This document shows positions 7,743 to 16,473 of a stretch of 64,000 bases of DNA, one piece after another. The translations under genes and the position numbers were made by a program. Source of the stretch: Streptomyces sp. NBC_00258 (GTDB lineage: Bacteria; Actinomycetota; Actinomycetes; Streptomycetales; Streptomycetaceae); NCBI RefSeq assembly GCF_036182465.1, contig NZ_CP108081.1, positions 9,548,001 to 9,612,000 of the forward strand, read 5' to 3'. Numbering within the stretch: position 1 is the first letter of the stretch; each line of letters starts with the position of its first letter. The notes under the pieces are model-generated. The model had not been told where the DNA came from. It saw only the letters and a program-made list of their open reading frames with translations, and searched no databases.

Positions 7743-8573
7743 ATGCGTAAGCCCGTAATTCCCGCCGCCGCGGCCGCACTCGCCCTGGGGCTCGGGCTCA
7801 CCGCCTGTGGCTCCGGGTCCGGCTCGGACGGTGGCGGTTCCGACGGCCCCCTCGTCGTCGGGGCCACCGCCGTCCCGGCCGGCGAGGTCCTCTCGTACAT
7901 CAAGAAGGACCTCGCCGCGAAGAACGGACTCGACCTGGAGATCAAGGAGTTCACGGACTACGTCCTGCCGAACACCGCGCTCCAGGAGGGCTCGCTCGAC
8001 GCGAACCTGTACCAGAACGAGCCCTACCTGGACGACTTCAACAAGTCCAAGGGCACCGAGCTGGTCCCGGTCGTGAAGGCGTACCTGCCGCCCATGGGCG
8101 TGTACTCGAAGAAGGTCCAGGACGTCACGGAGCTGGCCGACGGAGCCACCGTCGCGGTGCCGAACGACATCACCAACGAGGGCCGCGCCCTCCAGCTCCT
8201 GGCCTCCGAGGGCGTCATCACGCTCAAGGACGGCGCCGGCACGACCGCGTCCCCGGGGGACATCGTCAAGAACCCGAAGAACCTCAAGTTCAAGGAGCTG
8301 GAGCCGGCCCAACTGCCGCGTTCCCTCGACGACGTGGCCGCCGCGGTCATCAACAACAACTACGCCCAGGACGCCGGCCTCAGCCCCGCCGAGGACGCCA
8401 TCCTCCTTGAGTCCGTGAAGAACAACCCGTACGCGAATCTCCTCGCCGTCAAGAAGGGCAACGAGGACGACCCCCGGGTCGAGAAGCTCGCGAAACTCCT
8501 GACCTCTCCAGAGGTGACGAAGTTCATCGAGGACAAGTACCAGGGGTCGGTCCTGCCGGTCACCTCCGGCTGA
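7743..8573 (+). CDS. metQ: Methionine-binding lipoprotein MetQ, copy 2
   Basis: Second NlpA/MetQ-family receptor, also 276 aa, with lipobox LTAC (cysteine at residue 22). Blocks such as EIKEFTDYVLPNTA, YQNEPYLDDFN, VAVPNDITNEGRALQLL, NPKNLKFKELEPAQLPRSLDDV and NEDDPRVEKLAKLLTSPEV are shared almost word for word with the preceding gene. The N-terminal linker and ligand-contact stretches differ (for example AYLPPMGVYS against VHLEPLGLYS). This is a tandem duplication; the two copies may differ in specificity or affinity (L- or D-methionine, oxidised methionine, peptides). The ATG has an AGGAC-type site. Confidence 0.93.
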   Translation: MRKPVIPAAAAALALGLGLTACGSGSGSDGGGSDGPLVVGATAVPAGEVLSYIKKDLAAKNGLDLEIKEFTDYVLPNTALQEGSLDANLYQNEPYLDDFNKSKGTELVPVVKAYLPPMGVYSKKVQDVTELADGATVAVPNDITNEGRALQLLASEGVITLKDGAGTTASPGDIVKNPKNLKFKELEPAQLPRSLDDVAAAVINNNYAQDAGLSPAEDAILLESVKNNPYANLLAVKKGNEDDPRVEKLAKLLTSPEVTKFIEDKYQGSVLPVTSG

Positions 8574-8591
8574 CGCCGTTCCGCTCGCACT

Positions 8592-8628
8592 CACGGGGTC
8601 GATTCGTCGACAACGACTCGACCCCGTG
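8592..8628 (+). terminator. Hairpin terminator after metQ2
   Basis: CACGGGGTCGA (8592-8602) pairs with TCGACCCCGTG (8618-8628), a perfect 11-bp stem that can extend inward. It lies 18 bases after the metQ2 stop and closes the transporter operon. Confidence 0.75.
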
Positions 8629-8705
8629 GTGCAGTTCGGTGCTTTCATGCTGCATGCTGGGCAGTTCAGCAGGCCCGACGGTCCCTGATGGTTACGGAGC
8701 GGCGC

Positions 8706-9344
8706 ATGACTAACACCTTCCCCGACATCTCCCTCAGCACGGAGCGGTTGGTGCTGCGCCCTCTCGAGGACGACGACCTGTCGGCCCTCACGGAGATGAT
8801 GAACGACGAGCAGGTCGTGGCCTGGACCTCCGTACCGCAGCCCTTCACCGAGGATTCCGCCCGCTCCTGGATCAACCGGTACGCGCCGGGTGAGCGCACC
8901 TCCGGCCGCGGGCTCGACCTCGCCGTCACCGAGTTCCTCACCCAACGCCTGGTCGGCATCGTCCAGTTGGGCAAGACGAATTGGCATGTCCGCTCCACGG
9001 AGCTGTCGTACATCGTCGCCCCCTGGGCGCGCGGCGAGGGCTATGCGTCCGAGGCGGCGCTCGCCACGGCCCAATGGCTCTTCGGCGACCAGAAGTTCGA
9101 GCGCCTGGAGCTGCGCACCGCCGCGGACAACACGGCCTCGCAACAGGTCGCGCAGAAGATCGGCTGCATCAGCGAGGGCGTCCTGCGCAACGCCTGTATA
9201 GCGCGCACCCGCACCGAGGACGGGAGCTGGGTCACCCTGCGCACCGACTTCATCGTGTGGGGACTGCTCCCCGAAGACATCGAGGGCATCGCCGAGCAGC
9301 TCGCCGACACCGGCGGCTTCACCTCGTACTCCGACTGGAACTGA
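8706..9344 (+). CDS. GNAT acetyltransferase, RimJ/RimL type
   Basis: Acetyltransferase of 212 aa resembling RimJ/RimL protein N-acetyltransferases. It opens with LSTERLVLRPLEDDDL, the usual RimJ/L strand, and has YIVAPWARGEGYASEAA (acetyl-CoA loop, about residues 100-116) and NTASQQVAQKIGCISEGVLRN (about 140-160). ATG 8706 is preferred over the in-frame ATG 8688 because GGAG lies seven bases before it. It stands alone between the metQ2 terminator and cobL. The substrate cannot be read from the sequence. Confidence 0.85.
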   Translation: MTNTFPDISLSTERLVLRPLEDDDLSALTEMMNDEQVVAWTSVPQPFTEDSARSWINRYAPGERTSGRGLDLAVTEFLTQRLVGIVQLGKTNWHVRSTELSYIVAPWARGEGYASEAALATAQWLFGDQKFERLELRTAADNTASQQVAQKIGCISEGVLRNACIARTRTEDGSWVTLRTDFIVWGLLPEDIEGIAEQLADTGGFTSYSDWN

Positions 9345-9496
9345 CGCCGTAGGCGGACGGCCACCGCCCGGAGGACGGCCGCGGACCCGCGCCCCCACCT
9401 CCGGAAGTCACGAGGTACGCTCACGGGGCTCCGCATGCCTGCCTGGCGGCCGCATGCCCATCCGAGACCTGCGAAGACTCCAGGAGACTGACGACG

Positions 9497-10708
9497 ATGG
9501 CCGACCGGGTCACGGTGATCGGCTGGGACGGCTCGCCGCTGACCGACGCGGCGCGCTCGGCTCTGGGCGCCGCCACGCTGGTGGCGGGAGCGGGCCATCA
9601 CCTGGGCCTCCCCGAGGTGCCCGTGGCCGCCGAGCGCATCCGGCTCGGCAGCGTCTCCCTCGCCGCCCGCCGCATCGCCGCCCACCGGGGCACGGCCGTC
9701 GTCCTCGCCGACGGCGACCCGGGCTTCTTCGGAGTCGTACGCACCCTGCGCGCCCCCGAGTTCGGCCTGGAGGTCGAAGTCGTCCCGGCCGTGTCGTCCG
9801 TGGCCACCGCTTTCGCCCGTGCCGGTATGCCCTGGGACGACGCACAGGTGGTCGTCGCACACCGGCGCACCCTGCGACGCGCGGTGAATGTGTGTCGCGC
9901 TCACACCAAGGTCGCCGTCTTCACCTCGCCCGGAGCCGGCCCCGCGGAGCTGGGCCTGCTCCTGGACGGGGTCCACCGCACCTTCGTCATCTGCGAGGAA
10001 CTCGGCACCGCGCGCGAACGGGTCACGGTCCTCACCTCCGACAAGGTCGCCGACCACACCTGGCGCGACCCGAACATCGTGATCGTCATGGGCGGGCCCG
10101 TCGCCCCCTCCGAGGGCGGCAGCTGGATCGCCGGACGCGACCCGGGAACCGGACCGCGCGGCTGGGCCCTGCCCGACGAGATGTACGGCGGCGATCTCGG
10201 CGAGGGCGAGACCGAGGTGCTGCGCGCCGCCCAACTCGCCCGCCTGGGACCGCGCGTCGGCGACCTCGTGTGGGACATCGGCTCCGGCAGCGGCGCCTTC
10301 GCCACGGAGGCCGCGCGCTGCGGCGCCGCCGTCATCGCCGTCGACCGCGACCCGAACGCCTGCGCCCGCACCATGGCCACCGCCCGCCGCTTCGGCGTCC
10401 AGCTCCAGATCACCCACGGCACCGCGCCCCACATCCTGGAGAACCTGCCCGAACCGGACGTCGTTCGCGTCGGGGGTGGCGGCGCCGCCGTGGTCTCAGC
10501 CGTCGCCGACCGGCGCCCGCAGCGGATCGTCACCCACGCCGCGACACGCGACGCCGCCGAACTCGTCGGCAGGGACCTGACGGAGCACGGCTACCAGGTC
10601 GAGTGCGCCCTTCTGCAGTCCGTCGAGCTGGACACCCGGGCCTGGACGGAGAAGGAACGGAGCGTCGCGTTCCTGCTCACCGGGCTCCTGCCCGATCGCT
10701 CCCTGTGA
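9497..10708 (+). CDS. cobL: Precorrin-6Y C5,15-methyltransferase (decarboxylating) CobL
   Basis: Bifunctional corrin-ring enzyme of cobalamin synthesis. It methylates precorrin-6Y at C5 and C15 with S-adenosylmethionine and decarboxylates the C12 acetate, giving precorrin-8. Two domains are visible in 403 aa: an N-terminal CbiE tetrapyrrole methylase (about 1-195; VVLADGDPGFFGVV) and a C-terminal CbiT Rossmann methyltransferase (about 215-403; VWDIGSGSGAFATEAA, AVDRDPNAC). The ATG follows CAGGAGACTGACGACG. It is clustered with cobT and a SUMT gene. I looked for a B12-box riboswitch upstream and saw none. Confidence 0.93.
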   Translation: MADRVTVIGWDGSPLTDAARSALGAATLVAGAGHHLGLPEVPVAAERIRLGSVSLAARRIAAHRGTAVVLADGDPGFFGVVRTLRAPEFGLEVEVVPAVSSVATAFARAGMPWDDAQVVVAHRRTLRRAVNVCRAHTKVAVFTSPGAGPAELGLLLDGVHRTFVICEELGTARERVTVLTSDKVADHTWRDPNIVIVMGGPVAPSEGGSWIAGRDPGTGPRGWALPDEMYGGDLGEGETEVLRAAQLARLGPRVGDLVWDIGSGSGAFATEAARCGAAVIAVDRDPNACARTMATARRFGVQLQITHGTAPHILENLPEPDVVRVGGGGAAVVSAVADRRPQRIVTHAATRDAAELVGRDLTEHGYQVECALLQSVELDTRAWTEKERSVAFLLTGLLPDRSL

Positions 10709-11047
10709 TCCGGTTGTCGTACCGCGCGCGGTAGGCTGGCCGATCGTTGTACTGCGCTCGGCTTGTCCGGTATTTCGCCGGTCAATGTCCGGAAAACGCA
10801 CCTGTTTTGGGATGCGTGTGGTACGGCGGAAAACCGGAGGACGCGCAACGTGGCGCAGTCCACAGCGGGCCGTGGCGGATCACCCTGTCGCGGTGGCGGG
10901 CCGACCGCGACAATGCCAGTTAATGGCTTTGTCGACCGGTCGTTCGTGCCGCCCGGCACGCATGCTCGTTACTTCATTGCGGGCGGTCGGTGCGCCGCTC
11001 CGGACGAGCAGGTCGTTGGAGCACTAACCGATGGGCGAGGGGTACGC
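10709..11047 (+). other. cobL-cobT intergenic region (339 bases)
   Basis: There is no independent gene here. The cobT frame remains open back to 10763, but the start at 11048 has the only good ribosome-binding site (GAGGGG at 11036-11041). A TAGGCT -10-like hexamer lies at 10732-10737, without a -35 at proper distance. No cobalamin riboswitch core (GCCACTG-type B12 box) is visible. If the frame were translated from further upstream, the extension would be a non-conserved Gly/Arg-rich stretch. Confidence 0.4.
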
Positions 11048-14000
11048 ATGACCGACACCGGCCAGGTCCCGGGCGAGGGACTGCCGGAGAACCAAGGCAT
11101 GGTGGAGCAGCCGGGCGTCCCCGCCCCCGGCGCGTACACCTACCTCTCCGACTCCACCGCCGAAGACGAAGACCTGTTGCTGCTGCCGGGCGCCCAGGGC
11201 GCGTGGGGCAACGAAGTGGCCCCGCCGGCCCCGGTGCCGGTCGTCGAGACCGTCCACGAGCCGGGACCGCACGAGACGGCGGGCCGGGACAGCGGCTCGG
11301 TCGACCTCAGCGCCGTCCGGATGTCCTCGCCCGCTCCGCAGCCGCCCGTCGCCCGCCGCCCGCTGCACCTCGGCCCGCCCACCCCGGACGGCGCCGGCAG
11401 CCCGGTGCGTTCCCTCGCCGACCGCGGCCCGGCGGGAGCACCCGCCCACGCCGTTCCCGTACGACAGGCCGGTCCGCCCACGGTCGGTCCCGAGTACCTC
11501 GACGTGCCGCGGGACGAGATCGCGCTGCAGGGCGCGGCTCCCTGGGGCGCGCAGGCCCAGGTACAGGTCGCGCCGCCGGTGGCACAGGTCGACTCCGAGG
11601 TCGAGGCTGCAGAAACGGTCTTCCCCGAAGGTGGGGGAGCGCACGCCGGTGGTATGCCGGACGATGGCACCGCGCCGGTAGCGGAGGCCGCGCACACCCC
11701 CGACGCCGGGGGGGTGCCGCTCGCCGGGGGCGAGGGAATTCCCGCCGCACAGCCTCCCGCCGAGGCGCCCGCCCCCGAGTCGGCCCAGGCGGAGCAGGTA
11801 CAGCAGGTGCACCAGGACCCGAGCGCCGCCGAGGTCCCCGAGGCCGGGCCCGCTCCCGTCCAGCCCGTCGCCGACGCTCCGGAGGCCGAGCCGACTCCGG
11901 ATCCCGCCTACGTTCCTCAGCAGCCGGAAGCGCTGCCGGGTCCCGAGTCGGTGCAGGCTCCCGAAGCGGCCCAGGCACCGGAGGCCGTCGCCCAGGCCCC
12001 GGAAACGGTTCTGGTCCAGGACTACGCGCAGGCTCCGGAAGCGGTCCAGGTCCAGGACTACGCGCAGGCCCCTCTGCTCGCGGACGGTTCGCTCTTCCCG
12101 CAGGCTCCGGAGACACCCCAGACCCACGAGGCCGCCCAGACGGCTCCGGAGTTCGCGCACACCCCGGACCTCGCCCAGTTCCCGCAGCCCACGCCGTTCC
12201 CGGTGGCGCCCGTCGCCGCGTACGTCCCGCAGCCGTCGGACGACGCGGGCCTGCACACGCCCGAGGCGTACCAGCCTCCGCAGGCGGCCGACGAGGTGCA
12301 GCCCGCACACGCGGAGCAGGACCCGCACCCGCAGGCCGCGTACGAGGCGGAGCAGCAGTTCCAGGATCCTGCGGCCCAGTTCGCCGAGACCGGTCCGCAG
12401 GCCGGGTTCCCGCAGCAGCAACCGCAGTTGACGGAACCCGCGCCCGCCGTGGAAGAGGCCGCCCAGGCTCAGGACATCGTCCAGCCCCCGCAGTTCGCGG
12501 AGCCCGCCGAAGTGCCTGCCGAGAGCGTCGTCGACCTCACGCCCTCGCAGGCGGCCCCGGTCGACAGCGCCGCACAGTCCGAGGCGCCCGAACCGGTCGC
12601 GGCACCTGACCCGGTCGCGGCACCCGACCCGGTCGTGGTCCACGGCGAGGCGACCCACGGCGACCCGACCCACGGGCACGAGTTCCACGAAGAGGCGGCC
12701 GTTGCCACGGCCGTCCCCGTGGAGGAGCCCCACGCGGAACAGCCCGTCGGCCAGTTCGTGCCGGTCGAGGGCGCCGTCCCGACCACCCCGCACCTGGCTC
12801 CGACCCCGCCGCACGGCATGACGGTGCCGCCCCTGCCGGAGGAGTTCACCGAGCAGCCCGCCGAGCAGCCCGCCGAGGAGCCGGCCGTGGAGACGGCAGC
12901 TCCGGCCGTGGCGACCGCCGAGCAGCTCGCGCCCGTCGAGCAGCCGGCGCCCGAAGCCGCGCCCGCGGAGGAGCCGGAACAGGTGCTCACCCTGCCCACC
13001 CCCAGGGAGCCCGAAGAGGCCCCCGAGGCCGAGGCAACTCCCGTACCGGAGGCTCCGGTTCAGGTCGAGGACCAGGATCAGGACGCGGAGCCCGTAGCCG
13101 CACAGCACGCGGAGGACCTGGACACCAGGGCCGCCGACCAGGAAGAGAGCACGGCCGCCGTGGCAGAGACGAGAGAGCCCGCCGGCCCGGCCGCGCCCGG
13201 CTACGACGACGCCGAGCGCGAGGCCGTCCTGCGCGTGATGCGCGAGCGCCGGGACATCCGCAACGGCTTCCGCAGCGACCCCATCCCGCACGACGTGCTG
13301 CTCCGGGTGCTGGAGGCGGCCCACACGGCGCCGTCCGTCGGCCACTCCCAGCCGTGGGACTTCGTCGTCATCCGCTCGGCGGAGACCCGCCGCACGATGC
13401 ACGAACTGGCGCAGCGGCAGCGCGAGGCGTACGCCAAGTCGCTGCCCAAGGGCCGCGCGAAGCAGTTCAAGGAACTGAAGATCGAGGCCATCCTCGACAC
13501 TCCGGTGAACATCGTCGTCACCGCGGACTCGACCCGGGGCGGCCGGCACACGCTCGGCCGTCACACCCAGCCGCAGATGGCGCCGTACTCCTCCGCGCTC
13601 GCGGTCGAGAACCTCTGGCTCGCCGCCCGGGCCGAGGGCCTGGGCGTGGGCTGGGTCAGCTTCTTCGACGAGCGGGAGATGGTCCGTGAGCTGGGCCTGC
13701 CCGATCACCTCGAGGTCGTCGCCTACCTCTGCGTCGGATACGTCGACGAGTTCCCGGAGGAGCCCGAGCTGATGCAGGCGGGCTGGTCCAAGCGCCGCCC
13801 GCTCTCCTGGGTCGTACACGAGGAGACGTACGGCCGTCGGGCGCTGCCCGGAGAGGAGCCGCACGACCTGCTCGCCGAGACCGTCTCCAACATCCGCCCG
13901 CTGGACGCCAAGGCGCTCGGCGAGGCGTGGGAGCGCCAGAAGCGCATGACCAAGCCGGCCGGGGCCCTCGGCATGCTGGAGATCATCTCCGCCCAGCTCT

Positions 14001-14917
14001 CGGGTCTCTCCCGGATGTGCCCGCCGCCGATCCCGGAGCCCGCGGCCGTCGCGATCTTCGCGGGCGACCACGGCGTCCACGCCCAGGGCGTCACCCCTTG
14101 GCCGCAGGAGGTCACCGGCCAGATGGTGGCCAACATCCTCGGCGGGGGAGCGGTCTGCAACGCCTTCGCCAACCAGGTCGGCGCCGAGGTCTGCGTCGTG
14201 GACGTGGGCGTGGCCTCCGATCTGCCCGCGACCCCGGGGCTCCTGCCTCGCAAGGTCCGCGCGGGCACGGCCGACATGACGACCGGCCCCGCGCTGACCC
14301 GCGAGGAGGTCAAGGCGGCCATCGAGGTGGGCGTCGAGACGGCCCGTGACCTCGTGGCGGCCGGCAACAAGGCCCTGATCACGGGCGAGATGGGCATCGC
14401 GAACACCACCGCGTCGGCAGCCCTGATCTCCGTCTTCACCGGCGCCGACCCCGCCGAGGTCACCGGCCGGGGCACCGGCATCAACGACGAGACCCTGGCC
14501 CGCAAGACCGAGGTCGTACGCCGTGCCCTGGAACTCCACCAGCCGGACCCGGCCGACCCGATCGGCGTCCTCGCGGCCATCGGCGGCCTGGAACACGCCG
14601 CGATGGTGGGCCTCCTCCTGGGCGGCGCCTCCCTCCGCACCCCGGTGATCCTGGACGGCGTCAGCGCCGGCGCCGCCGCCCTGGTGGCCCGGGCCATCGC
14701 CCCCGAGGTCCTCGCGGCCTGCATCGCGGGCCACCGCAGCGCCGAGCCGGGCCACGTGGCGGCCCTCAACAAGCTGGGCCTGCGCCCCCTGGTCGACCTG
14801 GACCTCCGCCTCGGCGAGGGCACGGGCGCACTCCTGGCCCTCCCGGTGGTCCAGAGCGCGGCACGCGCGATGCACGAGGTGGCGACGTTCGATTCAGCCG
14901 GGGTAACCGAGAAGTAG
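11048..14917 (+). CDS. cobT: BluB-CobT fusion with ~715-residue low-complexity N-terminus
   Basis: Protein of 1289 aa in three parts. Residues 1 to about 715 are low-complexity, rich in Pro, Ala, Glu, Gln and Val, with short internal repeats (VQDYAQAP twice, PDPVAA twice) and no globular motif. Residues about 719-940 are a BluB-type nitroreductase domain (RRDIRNGFRSDPIPHDVLLR, HTAPSVGHSQPWDFVVI, GLGVGWVSFFDE), which forms 5,6-dimethylbenzimidazole from FMN. Residues about 952-1289 are CobT, which activates that base with nicotinate mononucleotide (AIFAGDHGVHAQGVTPWPQE, GEMGIANTTASAAL, the late EGTGALLALPVV). One polypeptide would thus make and activate the lower ligand of B12. A long extended hairpin follows the stop. 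Confidence 0.9.
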   Translation: MTDTGQVPGEGLPENQGMVEQPGVPAPGAYTYLSDSTAEDEDLLLLPGAQGAWGNEVAPPAPVPVVETVHEPGPHETAGRDSGSVDLSAVRMSSPAPQPPVARRPLHLGPPTPDGAGSPVRSLADRGPAGAPAHAVPVRQAGPPTVGPEYLDVPRDEIALQGAAPWGAQAQVQVAPPVAQVDSEVEAAETVFPEGGGAHAGGMPDDGTAPVAEAAHTPDAGGVPLAGGEGIPAAQPPAEAPAPESAQAEQVQQVHQDPSAAEVPEAGPAPVQPVADAPEAEPTPDPAYVPQQPEALPGPESVQAPEAAQAPEAVAQAPETVLVQDYAQAPEAVQVQDYAQAPLLADGSLFPQAPETPQTHEAAQTAPEFAHTPDLAQFPQPTPFPVAPVAAYVPQPSDDAGLHTPEAYQPPQAADEVQPAHAEQDPHPQAAYEAEQQFQDPAAQFAETGPQAGFPQQQPQLTEPAPAVEEAAQAQDIVQPPQFAEPAEVPAESVVDLTPSQAAPVDSAAQSEAPEPVAAPDPVAAPDPVVVHGEATHGDPTHGHEFHEEAAVATAVPVEEPHAEQPVGQFVPVEGAVPTTPHLAPTPPHGMTVPPLPEEFTEQPAEQPAEEPAVETAAPAVATAEQLAPVEQPAPEAAPAEEPEQVLTLPTPREPEEAPEAEATPVPEAPVQVEDQDQDAEPVAAQHAEDLDTRAADQEESTAAVAETREPAGPAAPGYDDAEREAVLRVMRERRDIRNGFRSDPIPHDVLLRVLEAAHTAPSVGHSQPWDFVVIRSAETRRTMHELAQRQREAYAKSLPKGRAKQFKELKIEAILDTPVNIVVTADSTRGGRHTLGRHTQPQMAPYSSALAVENLWLAARAEGLGVGWVSFFDEREMVRELGLPDHLEVVAYLCVGYVDEFPEEPELMQAGWSKRRPLSWVVHEETYGRRALPGEEPHDLLAETVSNIRPLDAKALGEAWERQKRMTKPAGALGMLEIISAQLSGLSRMCPPPIPEPAAVAIFAGDHGVHAQGVTPWPQEVTGQMVANILGGGAVCNAFANQVGAEVCVVDVGVASDLPATPGLLPRKVRAGTADMTTGPALTREEVKAAIEVGVETARDLVAAGNKALITGEMGIANTTASAALISVFTGADPAEVTGRGTGINDETLARKTEVVRRALELHQPDPADPIGVLAAIGGLEHAAMVGLLLGGASLRTPVILDGVSAGAAALVARAIAPEVLAACIAGHRSAEPGHVAALNKLGLRPLVDLDLRLGEGTGALLALPVVQSAARAMHEVATFDSAGVTEK

Positions 14918-14923
14918 ACCCGA

Positions 14924-14982
14924 GTCGTCGGTCTGTGGGCAGGCGTTCCGCAGGGCGGAACGGGTGGGCACAGACCGACGAC
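14924..14982 (+). terminator. Large two-stem hairpin after cobT
   Basis: GTCGTCGGTCTGTG (14924-14937) pairs with its exact complement at 14969-14982. An inner 8-bp stem, CGTTCCGC/GCGGAACG (14944-14951/14955-14962), lies within the loop. It begins seven bases after the cobT stop and is one of the strongest hairpins in the window. Confidence 0.8.
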
Positions 14983-14997
14983 GGACCCGCACGTACG

Positions 14998-15038
14998 GGG
15001 GTCCGGGGGCAGAGCCCCCGGTTTCGGGAAGGGGTGGG
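14998..15038 (+). repeat. GC-rich intergenic hairpin element
   Basis: This element contains CCGGGGGC (15003-15010) and GCCCCCGG (15014-15021), followed by a TTTCGGGAAGGGG-like tail. Elements with this core are frequent between Streptomyces genes. It lies between the cobT terminator and the next gene; its function is unknown. Confidence 0.5.
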
Positions 15039-15164
15039 CCTGGGGAAAGAAACCCCACCCACCCCGGCCACCCACCACCCCGCACTTTAAAATCCGCACG
15101 TCAGGGCACGCTCCAAGGCTGCAGCGCGCCCACCCGCACCACCCGCATGAGGAGCCGAACCGCC

Positions 15165-16409
15165 ATGGCCGAAAACCCCGCCTACCCCGTAGGCCTCCGC
15201 CTCACCGGCCGCCGCGTAGTAGTCCTCGGCGCCGGCCAGGTGGCCCAACGCCGCCTCCCGGCCCTCATCGCGGCAGGCGCGGACATCCACCTCGTGTCCC
15301 CGGCCGCCACCCCCTCCGTCGAGGCGATGGCGGACGCGGGCGAGCTGACCTGGACAAGGCGCCCGTACGAGCCCGGCGACCTCGCGGAGGCCTGGTACGC
15401 CCTGATCGCCACCAGTGACACCGAGGCGAACACCGCCGCCTCCGCCGAGGCGGAGGCACACCGCGTGTGGTGCGTCCGCTCGGACGACGCGGACGCGGCC
15501 ACGGCCTGGACCCCGGCGACCGGCCACAGCGAGGGCGTCACGGTGGCCGTCCTGACGACGAACGCGAAGGGCCGCGACCCCCGCCACACGGCGGCCATCA
15601 GGGACGCGGTCGTGGAGGGCCTCCGTGACGGCACCCTCGTCGCGCCCCACCACCGCACCCGCACCCCCGGCGTCGCCCTGGTCGGCGGCGGCCCCGGCGA
15701 CCCGGACCTGATCACGGTCCGCGGCCGCCGCCTCCTCGCCGAGGCGGACGTGGTCATCGCCGACCGCCTCGGCCCTCGTGACCTCCTCGCCGAACTCCCG
15801 CCGCACGTCGAGGTGATCGACGCGGCGAAGATCCCGTACGGCCGTTTCATGGCCCAGGAGGCCATCAACAACGCGCTGATCGAGCACGCCAAGCAGGGCA
15901 AGGCTGTCGTCCGTCTGAAGGGCGGCGACCCCTACGTCTACGGCCGTGGCATGGAGGAGGTCCAGGCGCTGGCCGAGGCCGGCATCGCCTGCACGGTCGT
16001 CCCCGGCATCTCCAGCTCGATCTCAGTTCCGGGCGCGGCGGGCATCCCGGTCACCCACCGCGGGGTCGCCCACGACTTCACGGTCGTCAGCGGTCACATC
16101 GCCCCCGACGACGAACGCTCCCTGGTCGACTGGGCAGCCCTCGCCAAGCTCCGCGGCACCCTGGTCATCCTGATGGGCGTGGACAAGATCGGCGCCATCG
16201 CCCGTACGTTGATGGACAACGGCAAGCTGGCGGACACCCCCGTGGCCGTCGTCCAGGAGGGCACGACCGCCGCGCAGCGCAGGGTCGACGCGACGCTCGC
16301 CACGGTCGCCGAGACCGTAGTCGCCGAGAACGTGAAGCCCCCGGCGGTCATCGTCATCGGCGAGGTCGTGACCGTGCGCCCGGACAGCTCCTCGCGGGCA
16401 TCCGAGTAA
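15165..16409 (+). CDS. cobA: Uroporphyrinogen-III C-methyltransferase / siroheme synthase-like (CysG/CobA)
   Basis: Enzyme of 414 aa that methylates uroporphyrinogen III at C2 and C7 to precorrin-2, the branch point to B12 and siroheme. The N-terminal ~150 residues are a CysG-N/Met8-like NAD domain (VVVLGAGQVAQRRLPALIAAG), suggesting that it may also oxidise precorrin-2. The SUMT domain starts near residue 169 (VALVGGGPGDPDLITVRG) and has VRLKGGDPYVYGRG and VVPGISSSISVPGAAGIPVTHRG. ATG 15165 is preferred, with GAGGAG about ten bases upstream; ATG 15147 is in frame but overlaps that site. It supplies the corrin path that cobL and cobT continue. Confidence 0.92.
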   Translation: MAENPAYPVGLRLTGRRVVVLGAGQVAQRRLPALIAAGADIHLVSPAATPSVEAMADAGELTWTRRPYEPGDLAEAWYALIATSDTEANTAASAEAEAHRVWCVRSDDADAATAWTPATGHSEGVTVAVLTTNAKGRDPRHTAAIRDAVVEGLRDGTLVAPHHRTRTPGVALVGGGPGDPDLITVRGRRLLAEADVVIADRLGPRDLLAELPPHVEVIDAAKIPYGRFMAQEAINNALIEHAKQGKAVVRLKGGDPYVYGRGMEEVQALAEAGIACTVVPGISSSISVPGAAGIPVTHRGVAHDFTVVSGHIAPDDERSLVDWAALAKLRGTLVILMGVDKIGAIARTLMDNGKLADTPVAVVQEGTTAAQRRVDATLATVAETVVAENVKPPAVIVIGEVVTVRPDSSSRASE

Positions 16410-16473
16410 CCCCGGGTAACACAACCCGTTCCAAGCCGTTGGCACCGCACCCAGGACAAGGCAGTATCACCCT

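Noticed and set aside
9345..11047. Possible cobalamin riboswitch upstream of cobL or cobT
   Set aside because: I searched by eye for a B12-box (GCCACTG type) and the neighbouring stems and found nothing convincing in either gap.
11024..14875. Very long minus-strand open frame opposite the BluB-CobT gene
   Set aside because: It is a mirror frame produced by high GC and biased codon use; the plus strand encodes clear enzymes.
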